From Sulfurovum sp. (lineage in GTDB: Bacteria > Campylobacterota > Campylobacteria > Campylobacterales > Sulfurovaceae), in contig SOIK01000127.1 in NCBI GenBank assembly GCA_004377245.1, forward strand, positions 1-5,653: a stretch of 5,653 nucleotides of DNA. Direction: 5' to 3'. This document shows, in pieces, positions 1-5,653 of this stretch. The number at the start of each line of letters is the position of its first letter. The stretch's first letter is position 1. Under the pieces are notes generated by a model. It saw only the letters and a list, made by a program, of their open reading frames with translations, was not told where the DNA came from and did not search any database. A program made the position numbers and the translations under genes.

Positions 1-466
1 TCTTTTCATCTTTTATGAGTTCACAAGGAAAAGCATCAAAGATTTCATTGGCTACGACAAAAGCATACTCTACTTCAACTTCAGCGATGTCATTGAAATG
101 TGTGATCTGTATATCATCCCCAAAACGCTCTTTGATGTAAGCAAGCTGTGCTTTTTGTACCTCTGGCTGACGTTCTACGATACCAAATTTAAGTGTTTGT
201 ACCAAAGTAAGATCACAAGTATAGAGCCACTGTATCATATCACATAACAAATACCCTTGATGTGCCCCTATCTCTATAAGCCAACCATTTCTGTCTGCTT
301 TACTCTCTTTTAAAAGAGTATAAAAATAGTTCGCGATACTTGCACCAAAAAAGCTACTTGTACTCACTGCAGTATAGAAATCACCTGATTTGCCTATGGC
401 TTTGAAGTTTTTATAGTAGCCCTCTTCACCATAAAGCCACTCATTCATATACGTACTAAAGTGCAT
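1..466 (-). CDS. MidA/NDUFAF7-family class I SAM-dependent methyltransferase, N-terminal part (runs off left edge)
   Basis: I translated this partial reading frame by hand; 155 codons are present and the C-terminal part lies outside the window. It begins MHFSTYMNEWLYGEEGYY, matching the family's usual opening (a short helix, then LY-x-x-x-GYY), followed by GDFYTAVSTSSFFG at about residues 28-41. A glycine-rich SAM-binding loop, EIGAHQG, is at 65-71, an acidic strand end at E98, and ANEIFDAFP at 139-147 corresponds to the family's conserved ANE-x-x-DA-x-P segment. Together these identify the COG1565/Methyltransf_28 family. The mitochondrial member, NDUFAF7, methylates an arginine of the complex I subunit NDUFS2; whether the bacterial protein does the same is not known from this sequence. 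The ATG at 466 lies inside the end of the TolC-type gene (11-nt overlap) and is preceded by a good Shine-Dalgarno sequence. A later in-frame ATG at 448 would lose the conserved opening. Confidence 0.88.
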   Translation of the reverse strand, partial: MHFSTYMNEWLYGEEGYYKNFKAIGKSGDFYTAVSTSSFFGASIANYFYTLLKESKADRNGWLIEIGAHQGYLLCDMIQWLYTCDLTLVQTLKFGIVERQPEVQKAQLAYIKERFGDDIQITHFNDIAEVEVEYAFVVANEIFDAFPCELIKDEK

Positions 467-1730
467 TTGCCACCTTGGTATAAAGCCCTATAAGTTCTAT
501 CTGCTTATCTAAACGATAAATCTTTTGATCCAGCTTTCTTACCTGTAGAGAGTTGCGCATCATGGCTGTATCAAAAGAGGTCTTTTCTCCTGCTTTAGCA
601 AGGTTTCTTGTCGTTATATAGAGTCTATTATAAAGATTCTCATCTTTACGTGCAAGCATGATTTTTTTCTCTATGATACGCAGTTTATTTTTAACCAATT
701 TATACTCTTCATCTATCGTATGTTTACGTTCTATGACCTCAGTTTGTGCTTTGAGGTGTGCTACTTTACTCGCTTCAATGTCTGAAAACGTATTAATATT
801 TAGTGGCATTGAAATTGTAAACCCATAGGTCCAATACTTCTCTTCAAGTCCTGGTCTTTCATAAAGCGGATTGGGATCTGCATCTGTATATCTTCCCTGT
901 AGTGACACAGTAGGCAGATACTTCGCCCAAGTCATCTTTGCATTGTACCCCTTCTCTGTGGCTCGGAGTTTATCACGAGTAAGTTCAAGATTTGTACCTT
1001 TATAACGTTCTGCAGAAATCAATTTTAATTTTGGAAGCTTAAGTGTATTTGGATCTTTATCACTCAAAAGTGTAAAACTTTGTTCTAGTGTCATCAGTGA
1101 AACTTCCATCTCTAAATGTTGTGTCTCATCTTGGTTACGTTTGAGTATCGCTTGATCTAAAAAACTACTGTCTATCAGCCCTGCTTCATAACTTTCACGT
1201 TTCAGTCGTATATCTATCACATCATTTTTTATAAGGAGTGCCAGCTTTTTTTGTTCAAGTTTTAGCTTTTTCATTTCAAAAAGAAGTTTGACCGCAGAGC
1301 CTATCATCTCTCTTTTTTTAAGTTTTATTTCTGCCTCATTTGCCCCTCTGAGTGCCTGAGCATATTTGATCGCAAAATAGATACCACCAGATTTGAAAAT
1401 AGGCTGATCTATACCTACCGTAAAGCTCCCTGTCTGAGTTGTTCTATCGGCGAATTGTTCAGAGTATGTTCTGCTATACTGCAACATAATGGGATCAATC
1501 CAGCTTTTACTAAGTTTATCACTCTCTAGCTCATTGGTCTGGAACTCATAATCAAATAGTATATTTTTATTATCAGAAAGCACATCACTCAGTTCATCTG
1601 CATGAACCGAAAATGTAACTAAAAAAATGCTGAAAAATACTAAGCTATAATGACTTAAAAGCGACAAGTCGCGTGAGCTCTCTGCTGAAGAGAACTCATC
1701 GTTAGCGTAGCTTATGGAGCTTTGCTTCAT
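456..1730 (-). CDS. TolC-type outer-membrane efflux protein
   Basis: This 424-residue protein has the length and architecture of the outer membrane efflux protein (OEP) family: trimeric outer-membrane channels with a periplasmic helical tunnel that complete tripartite exporters. Two repeats are visible, roughly residues 60-230 and 250-420. Each has a beta-strand part (GSFTVGIDQPIFKSGG near 100-115; YLPTVSLQGRYTD and YWTYGFTISMPLNI in the second) and long charged helices rich in K, E and L. A hydrophobic stretch SLVFFSIFLVTF (29-40) followed by SVHA-DE gives a plausible signal peptide cleaved after residue 44. The start at 1730 overlaps the argD stop as ATGA and has a strong Shine-Dalgarno sequence. 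Oddly, this leaves a long, polar, partly acidic stretch of about 25 residues before the hydrophobic core, encoded by a GC-rich palindromic block. A TTG at codon 22 would give a conventional signal peptide but has no good ribosome binding site. The substrate cannot be deduced. The likely partner is the HlyD-like adaptor encoded two genes upstream. Confidence 0.9.
   Translation of the reverse strand: MKQSSISYANDEFSSAESSRDLSLLSHYSLVFFSIFLVTFSVHADELSDVLSDNKNILFDYEFQTNELESDKLSKSWIDPIMLQYSRTYSEQFADRTTQTGSFTVGIDQPIFKSGGIYFAIKYAQALRGANEAEIKLKKREMIGSAVKLLFEMKKLKLEQKKLALLIKNDVIDIRLKRESYEAGLIDSSFLDQAILKRNQDETQHLEMEVSLMTLEQSFTLLSDKDPNTLKLPKLKLISAERYKGTNLELTRDKLRATEKGYNAKMTWAKYLPTVSLQGRYTDADPNPLYERPGLEEKYWTYGFTISMPLNINTFSDIEASKVAHLKAQTEVIERKHTIDEEYKLVKNKLRIIEKKIMLARKDENLYNRLYITTRNLAKAGEKTSFDTAMMRNSLQVRKLDQKIYRLDKQIELIGLYTKVANAL
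470..476 (-). promoter_or_regulatory. Ribosome binding site for the MidA-family gene, inside the TolC-type gene
   Basis: Read on the minus strand this is AAGGTGG, a near-ideal Shine-Dalgarno sequence 3 nt before the ATG at 466. It lies within the last codons of the upstream gene and supports the overlapping start over the downstream ATG at 448. Confidence 0.65.
1661..1720 (-). repeat. GC-rich palindromic block in the N-terminal codons of the TolC-type gene (candidate inserted repeat element)
   Basis: By hand count this 60-bp block is 32/60 G+C, against 15/60 in the adjoining 1601-1660. It holds a perfect inverted repeat, GCGAC-AA-GTCGC (1661-1672), and next to it a second hairpin with 10-bp arms at 1674-1683 and 1689-1698 around a 5-nt loop. 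The second hairpin's single mismatch becomes G.U in minus-strand RNA. The block is translated in frame as approximately residues 4-24 of the TolC-type protein, ahead of the hydrophobic signal core. The composition shift and clustered palindromes suggest a small mobile or repetitive element that kept the frame open, comparable in concept to Rickettsia palindromic elements. The boundaries are approximate, and no second copy exists in this window. Confidence 0.4.
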
Positions 1731-2917
1731 AAGTGTACCTTTTTAAGAGCCATTTCAAAACGTTTAAACCCTTCATCTATCTCTTCCTTACTTATAGTTA
1801 TGCTTGGTAAAAATCGTACAGTATTACGACCTGCTTTCAGTATAATAAGCCCCTCTTGAAAACTCTGTTTCTGTACAGCAGTTTGAATCTCAGAACTTTT
1901 AGCTCGCAAGCCTCTCATAAGCCCTAAACCAACCTCTTTTTCAAAAAGATTGCCATATTGTTTAACGATATTCTCTAATTTCTGTTCAAAGTAGAGATGA
2001 GCCTCGGCGATAGCTCCACTCTCATACAACTCTTCAAGTACCTCTAACACAGCCAACCCTGCACTTGTACTCAAGTAGTTACCTCCAAAGGTACTTCCAT
2101 GATCACCCACGCTCAATACCTCTTTATGCTTCGTCATCACCGCACCGATAGGCACACCTCCACCTAAACCTTTAGCAAGAGTGATAATGTCTGGCTCTAT
2201 CTCGTACAAATTTGAAGCTAAAAATTCACCTGTACGATACACCCCTGTTTGCACTTCATCTACGATAAGCAAGATACCCTCTGCTTTTAAATGTGCTGCA
2301 AGTTTTTGTATCTCCTCTTTTTCAAAAGATTGTACACCACCCTCACCTTGCACAAGTTCTATCAGTACAGCAACTGTTTCATCGTCTATAGCCTTGTAAA
2401 CATCTGCAATAGACTTTTCATAAGAAAACCCAGCTGGATAAGGAGAAAAGTGTGGTGTATGAAAACTCTTCTGACCTGTAGCTTTCACTGTGGTAATCGT
2501 ACGTCCATGAAATGAATATTCTAAAGTGATGATCTTATAACGTTTCTCATCAAAGTTAATCTCACCATATTTACGTGCAATCTTGATCGCCCCTTCATTT
2601 GCTTCTGCTCCTGAGTTAGCAAAGAAGATACCCATGTCATAACCACTTAACTCTACGATCTTCTGTGCTAGTTTTGCTTGAGGTTCTATCACTTGTAAGT
2701 TTGAGATATGGATGATATTTTTAGCCTGTTCACAAATAGCAGAGACAAGCTTTTCATTTCCATGTCCTACAGAGTTCACCCCTATTCCACTCGCAAAATC
2801 TATATAGTCTTTACCACTCTCATCATACAATGTTGAGCCTACACCTTTTACAAAGTTCGTATAATCTCGTGCATAGGTTTGAAGTACGTATTTTTTATCT
2901 TGTTGTTCTAAATTCAT
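1727..2917 (-). CDS. argD: Acetylornithine aminotransferase (class III PLP-dependent aminotransferase)
   Basis: The predicted cytoplasmic PLP enzyme converts N-acetylglutamate 5-semialdehyde and glutamate to N-acetylornithine in arginine synthesis. Related ArgD enzymes also serve as succinyldiaminopimelate aminotransferase in lysine and peptidoglycan synthesis. At 396 residues it has the family length. Visible landmarks are DFASGIGVNSVGHG (40-53), the cofactor phosphate-binding NSGAEANE (101-108), SFHGRT (135-140), ELVQGEGG (187-194), DEVQTGVYRTG (220-230) with D220 facing the pyridine nitrogen, the PLP lysine K249 in LAKGLGGGVPIGA, GSTFGGN (274-280), and VRFLPS (367-372). All expected catalytic residues are present. 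The gene starts 9 nt after the oxidoreductase stop with AGGA spaced 7 nt from the ATG, and its TGA overlaps the next start. It is not next to other arginine genes here. Substrate choice between ArgD and closely related omega-aminotransferases is inferred from overall motif fit. Confidence 0.92.
   Translation of the reverse strand: MNLEQQDKKYVLQTYARDYTNFVKGVGSTLYDESGKDYIDFASGIGVNSVGHGNEKLVSAICEQAKNIIHISNLQVIEPQAKLAQKIVELSGYDMGIFFANSGAEANEGAIKIARKYGEINFDEKRYKIITLEYSFHGRTITTVKATGQKSFHTPHFSPYPAGFSYEKSIADVYKAIDDETVAVLIELVQGEGGVQSFEKEEIQKLAAHLKAEGILLIVDEVQTGVYRTGEFLASNLYEIEPDIITLAKGLGGGVPIGAVMTKHKEVLSVGDHGSTFGGNYLSTSAGLAVLEVLEELYESGAIAEAHLYFEQKLENIVKQYGNLFEKEVGLGLMRGLRAKSSEIQTAVQKQSFQEGLIILKAGRNTVRFLPSITISKEEIDEGFKRFEMALKKVHL
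1738..1744 (-). promoter_or_regulatory. Ribosome binding site for the TolC-type gene
   Basis: The minus-strand sequence AAAAAGG lies 7 nt before the ATG at 1730, within the last codons of argD. Its ideal spacing, together with the ATGA stop-start overlap, favours the 1730 start despite the unusual N-terminus that it produces. Confidence 0.6.
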
Positions 2918-2924
2918 TTTTATA

Positions 2925-2928
2925 TCCT
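2925..2928 (-). promoter_or_regulatory. Ribosome binding site for argD
   Basis: The minus-strand AGGA overlaps the oxidoreductase TAG stop and lies 7 nt before the argD ATG at 2917. This short gap indicates co-translation from the same transcript, and no terminator or promoter fits between the two genes. Confidence 0.6.
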
Positions 2929-4711
2929 ATATTCTTTCTATCTCTACTTTTACTTCCTGATAACAGGCACTCTCACCCTCTTCACTAAGGATAGCAGGAG
3001 TGAGGTAGTTTAGACCCACTGTATTACTTGTTATCACCACACAATCAAGGCGAAGATCTTCATTGAGTTTTACAGAAAATTCATGTTCGCCATGTTCAGA
3101 GCTTATCTTCACTCTTTCACCCTCACCGTATCCTAACTCTGGATGTAATTGTACCTTATCCTCTCTGACAAACTGTGTATTGAGTGATTTGTTTGATTTG
3201 GGTGAAAGTAACCAAAAAGTCTCATCTTTTTTCTTGTTTTTACTTGTTTTACGATATTTTCTAAAACGTTTAGTGTTGATAAAGTCATCATCATACTCTT
3301 CGATGAACTCAAACTCATCATCACCCTCTTCACCAAAACCATCGGCATAAGGAAGTGTTTCATAGCTTGCAGTAACATGGTTTTCACCCTCTTTACTACA
3401 CTGATCCATCCATGCATCAATGTAGTATGACTCCTCTTGCAAACCTGCAAGACCAAATGCATCAAATAGACTCTTTGTAAAGTCATATTCACTGATACCT
3501 ATCTCTGAGTCTAGTACCTTCTTCATAGCTTCTACATACTGATGTCCATAACTCAGTCTAAGATCCTCTTTTTCAAAGAAGTTCTTTGCAGGGATAACTA
3601 TCTTTGCCAGTTGCGAAGTCTCGTTCTCATGCACTCCAAAGTAGATAAGATTTGCTACACCCTCAAGTTCCTTTTTCACACGATTTGTATCTGGCATAGA
3701 TGCTGCAGGATTACCCCCTTGCACCAGTACAGTATCAAAGTCTGAAAAGTTTGTGGTTGCTTTTTGAACACGGTTACACATCACTGAAAAAGGATTATCA
3801 AACCCCAACTTAGAATTACCCAAGTAACTTACACCACACCCCTCTTGTCCAAAAAGCCCAAGCGTCGAAGCCAGTGAATCTATGGCATGCAATACATACG
3901 AGCCTGTGCTGTACTTCTGCACACCTGCACCTACAAGAAAAACAACTTTTCTGTTACGCAAATAGTTCAGCATACGCCCCATATCACCAAGGTCAACACC
4001 AATATACTCTAAAATAGACTTAATACGGTGTTCACGTGTAAAGTCATAGAAATCTTCATGCTCAGAAGCAAACTCATCCATCCACTCTGTTGCATCACTG
4101 TCTTCCATGAAGATAAACCGAGCCAGCATTATCGCTACATAATAGTCAGTACGTGGTGCAATCTGCAGATAAAAATCTGCTTTTTTTGCAATGTGCGTGC
4201 GTACAGGGTCTATCACTACGATCTTTTTACCCTCTAGGTAAGGCATAATGTGAGAATTTGTCACGGTTACATTTCGTCCCCATACCACCACCACTTCAGC
4301 TTTCTCTATCTGCTCCAAAGGAAGTGTTTTGTTCACACCTCTTCCCATAACGATACCTGCATCACCTGCACCATCGCAAAGACTTCCTTTGGTTAAAGAG
4401 CCTTCTATTTTCTCCATAAAGAGGTTGGTCACCTCTTGCATCACACCAAGGTTACCGGAGCCTCTCCAAAGCAGTGATTTGTCCGCTTTAAATGCTTTAG
4501 CTACCGCTTCAAGTGCTTCATCCATACTTACCTCTACCCCATCTACACGAGGTTTTTCAATACGAGGCGTTTCAAACATATACTTATTGAGTAACGCACA
4601 TAAGGCACCATTACCTGCAGGATGAGAAGCATCCCCTTTTATCTTAAAAGAGTCATCTTCTACGATGATGCTACAAGCATCATAGCAATCCAATCCACAT
4701 GCAGTATGCAT
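2927..4711 (-). CDS. Molybdopterin-dependent oxidoreductase with N-terminal [4Fe-4S] site, cytoplasmic
   Basis: This 594-residue protein belongs to the DMSO reductase/formate dehydrogenase superfamily of bis-MGD enzymes. A [4Fe-4S] motif opens it: C5, C9, C13 and C38 (C-x3-C-x3-C-x24-C). WGRN (144-147) and GGNPAASMPD (from about 332, with N334-P335) are typical cofactor-binding turns, and the C-terminal portion from about residue 498 looks like the dinucleotide-binding domain. C112, in GSLCDGAGDAG, sits where formate dehydrogenase-like enzymes carry the metal-ligating Cys/Sec, so a Cys ligand is likely. There is no Tat signal, so it should act in the cytoplasm. It is on the short side for the superfamily, and no electron-transfer subunit is adjacent. 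Residues 461-476 are strongly acidic and 481-495 strongly basic, forming a charged linker before the last domain. The ATG overlaps the adaptor's stop by 1 nt (TAATG). The substrate is unknown. Confidence 0.88.
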   Translation of the reverse strand: MHTACGLDCYDACSIIVEDDSFKIKGDASHPAGNGALCALLNKYMFETPRIEKPRVDGVEVSMDEALEAVAKAFKADKSLLWRGSGNLGVMQEVTNLFMEKIEGSLTKGSLCDGAGDAGIVMGRGVNKTLPLEQIEKAEVVVVWGRNVTVTNSHIMPYLEGKKIVVIDPVRTHIAKKADFYLQIAPRTDYYVAIMLARFIFMEDSDATEWMDEFASEHEDFYDFTREHRIKSILEYIGVDLGDMGRMLNYLRNRKVVFLVGAGVQKYSTGSYVLHAIDSLASTLGLFGQEGCGVSYLGNSKLGFDNPFSVMCNRVQKATTNFSDFDTVLVQGGNPAASMPDTNRVKKELEGVANLIYFGVHENETSQLAKIVIPAKNFFEKEDLRLSYGHQYVEAMKKVLDSEIGISEYDFTKSLFDAFGLAGLQEESYYIDAWMDQCSKEGENHVTASYETLPYADGFGEEGDDEFEFIEEYDDDFINTKRFRKYRKTSKNKKKDETFWLLSPKSNKSLNTQFVREDKVQLHPELGYGEGERVKISSEHGEHEFSVKLNEDLRLDCVVITSNTVGLNYLTPAILSEEGESACYQEVKVEIERI

Positions 4712-5502
4712 TACTTTATTTCTACTTTCACAAGTTTAGAAAATGAGTTCTTAGGTGCAGGGATGTAAATTTCAGCACGATATGAAGAGATAAACTTTTC
4801 ATCTGCCACACGCCACACTTTATTTACTTTATATTCTGTCTTTTCACCATCAAGATAGACTATTTTCTGCTCTATCTGATCTAATTCTTCAGGTTCTAAG
4901 AAAAGTACCAATTTTGCTCTGCTTGCATCTTCTACCTGTGCCAAAGGAGAACCAGGAGCCACAAAATCACCTTTACGTACGATAAGTTTATAAAGATATT
5001 TATTTGTAAGCACTATGGATTTTTTAGCGATGCTATCTTCAAGCTGAGCTACTTTATACTTCATATCCATTATCTGTTTCTCTAAACTCACTATCTTTTC
5101 ACGTGTACTAAGGTATTGGGTCTTTGCAGAGATGAAACTACTATAGGCATTGTCTTTTTGTGTTTTTGAAGCTGTAGCAAGTTTGTTAATACGCTTATAA
5201 TATCCCTCTTGTCTCTTCACTGTACCACTTAAGCTCGTTGCTATCTCCTGGTTGATACCTAACATCTTTTCAAGTAACACTACACTCTTTTTAGAGTCTT
5301 CAAGGTTTATTTTATCTAAACTGTCATCAAGGTGAATGATTCTTTTTGAAGTCACCATACTACCCTCAGCATCAAGGTCAACTTCCACAACCAAAGCACT
5401 CACAGCAGATTTGAGCACCACACTCTCATAAGGCTCTACTTTAGCATAATGTACTTTTGCGAAGATAAATAGTGGGGTAAATAATAGTAGGAATATTTTC
5501 AT
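4711..5502 (-). CDS. HlyD-like periplasmic adaptor (membrane fusion protein)
   Basis: This 263-residue protein appears to be the adaptor that links an inner-membrane pump to a TolC-type channel. It opens with a short signal peptide, MKIFLLLFTPLFIFA, probably cleaved after A15; there is no lipobox cysteine. The order of parts is: the first half of a lipoyl-like barrel-sandwich (about 22-60), a long K/E/Q-rich helical hairpin (about 65-162), the second lipoyl half ending YKLIVRKGDFVAPGSPLAQVED (171-192, with the family's V-x-x-GD-x-V-x-x-G-x-x-L pattern), then a beta-barrel domain to about 250. It is shorter than classical HlyD (which has a transmembrane anchor and is over 400 residues) and ends soon after the beta-barrel, so a membrane-proximal domain is reduced or missing. 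It is the first gene after a candidate promoter. Its natural partner, the TolC-type gene, lies two genes downstream, and no pump gene is seen. The export substrate is unknown. Confidence 0.82.
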   Translation of the reverse strand: MKIFLLLFTPLFIFAKVHYAKVEPYESVVLKSAVSALVVEVDLDAEGSMVTSKRIIHLDDSLDKINLEDSKKSVVLLEKMLGINQEIATSLSGTVKRQEGYYKRINKLATASKTQKDNAYSSFISAKTQYLSTREKIVSLEKQIMDMKYKVAQLEDSIAKKSIVLTNKYLYKLIVRKGDFVAPGSPLAQVEDASRAKLVLFLEPEELDQIEQKIVYLDGEKTEYKVNKVWRVADEKFISSYRAEIYIPAPKNSFSKLVKVEIK

Positions 5503-5522
5503 TCTAATCTCTTTTTTAATTG

Positions 5523-5550
5523 ATTATATCAAAATAGAGTTAAGTGCTAA
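5523..5550 (-). promoter_or_regulatory. Candidate sigma70-type promoter of the adaptor-led operon
   Basis: On the minus strand a perfect -10 hexamer TATAAT (5523-5528) is preceded by a 16-bp spacer and a weak -35 match TTAGCA (5545-5550, 4 of 6 to TTGACA). The expected transcription start near 5515-5517 would give a leader of only about 15 nt before the ATG at 5502. An AAGAGA (5508-5513) could act as a modest ribosome binding site. The -35 portion lies inside the arm of the inverted repeat. In Campylobacterota the -10 box matters most, so the weak -35 is not a serious objection. Confidence 0.55.
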
Positions 5551-5618
5551 ATACTAAATGCTAAGAAGAGATAATTAGAAAGAAAATCTTAACACTTAAC
5601 GCTTAGCATTTAACACTA
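5535..5618 (-). repeat. Imperfect inverted repeat made of 7-bp units, just downstream of rnpB
   Basis: The arms 5535-5565 and 5588-5618 flank a 22-nt purine-rich loop (5566-5587). Each arm is built of tandem heptads of the form YTAARYR: plus-strand TTAAGTG, CTAAATA, CTAAATG, CTAAG from 5540, and the opposite orientation CTTAACA, CTTAACG, CTTAGCA, TTTAACA from 5588. In the central 26 bp, 19 positions pair by Watson-Crick rules. In minus-strand RNA five of the seven mismatches become G.U, so 24 of 26 pair, whereas plus-strand RNA gains only two wobbles. This suggests a hairpin in the rnpB transcript's trailer. It might act as an RNA 3' boundary or processing signal, but no strong U-tract follows, so it is not a textbook intrinsic terminator. 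Confidence 0.7.
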
Positions 5619-5620
5619 AA

Positions 5621-5653
5621 TCAGGTGCAACGATAAGCCGGGTTTTGTCGTGG
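5621..5653 (-). ncRNA. rnpB: RNase P RNA, 3' end only (runs off right edge)
   Basis: Read on the minus strand, the last 33 bases contain GACAAAACCCGGCTTATCG followed by CACCTGA. This matches the conserved 3' end of bacterial type A RNase P RNA, including the ACCCGGCTTAT segment and the ACCT tail at the mature 3' end known from Escherichia coli M1 RNA. By that comparison the mature end should be near 5623. The RNA is the catalytic part of the ribonuclease that trims tRNA 5' leaders. The rest of the gene lies beyond the right edge, so its structure cannot be checked. It is transcribed in the same direction as the protein operon, about 120 nt upstream of it. Confidence 0.92.

Noticed and set aside
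1665..1667. Alternative TTG start (codon 22) for the TolC-type protein, giving a conventional signal peptide
   Set aside because: It lacks a well-spaced Shine-Dalgarno sequence and a basic N-terminal residue, while the ATG at 1730 has both a strong ribosome binding site and the ATGA coupling. It is kept in mind only because of the odd extension.
2181..2515. Two overlapping plus-strand open frames of 72 and 74 codons antisense to argD
   Set aside because: They lie fully inside a gene with all its catalytic motifs intact, have no family resemblance, and are Ser/Thr/Cys-rich in the way antisense frames usually are.
3063..4625. Several open frames of 67-119 codons on both strands inside the oxidoreductase gene
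   Set aside because: All overlap well-supported coding sequence in another frame, and their translations show no domain or plausible composition.
456..5502. A defence system, toxin-antitoxin pair or mobile element encoded in the operon
   Set aside because: Each of the five reading frames matches a transport or metabolic family, with no nuclease, transposase, integrase or toxin motif on either strand.
5535..5618. CRISPR array or replication-origin iterons
   Set aside because: The units are only 7 bp, contiguous, without spacers and inverted rather than uniformly directed; there is no cas, rep or dnaA gene in the window.
5535..5618. Strong rho-independent terminator of rnpB
   Set aside because: The stem is AT-rich with a 22-nt loop and is followed on the minus strand only by a short T run before the promoter, so it lacks the GC-rich stem and U-tract of a standard terminator.

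Overview
The window is a compact, moderately AT-rich stretch in which every recognisable gene reads on the minus strand. Gene style, protein composition and tight packing suggest a member of the Campylobacterota (Sulfurovum/Sulfurimonas-like, formerly Epsilonproteobacteria). This placement is an inference from general character; no taxonomic marker beyond the last bases of the RNase P RNA is present.

Layout in the direction of transcription (high to low coordinates): the 3' tail of the RNase P RNA gene (rnpB) enters at the right edge. About 120 bp of intergenic DNA follow, holding an imperfect inverted repeat built from 7-bp units and then a TATAAT-type promoter. Five protein genes follow with almost no space between them: a periplasmic adaptor of the HlyD/membrane-fusion type (4711-5502), a molybdopterin-dependent oxidoreductase (2927-4711), an acetylornithine aminotransferase-type enzyme, ArgD (1727-2917), a TolC-type outer-membrane efflux protein (456-1730), and the N-terminal 155 residues of a MidA/NDUFAF7-family SAM-dependent methyltransferase that runs off the left edge (1-466). 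The junctions are a 1-nt overlap (TAATG), a 9-nt gap, a 4-nt overlap (ATGA) and an 11-nt overlap, so this looks like one translationally coupled operon.

Functionally the operon is mixed. The first and fourth genes would form the periplasmic and outer-membrane parts of a tripartite exporter, but the inner-membrane pump is not in the window and may lie beyond the left edge. Between them sit two cytoplasmic enzymes with no evident link to export. The two most unusual sequence features are the heptad-based inverted repeat just after rnpB, whose pairing is clearly better in minus-strand RNA because of G.U wobbles, and a GC-rich, palindrome-containing block translated in frame at the extreme N-terminus of the TolC-type protein, which resembles a small inserted repeat element. 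No complete novel system such as a defence locus, CRISPR array or transposon is visible.
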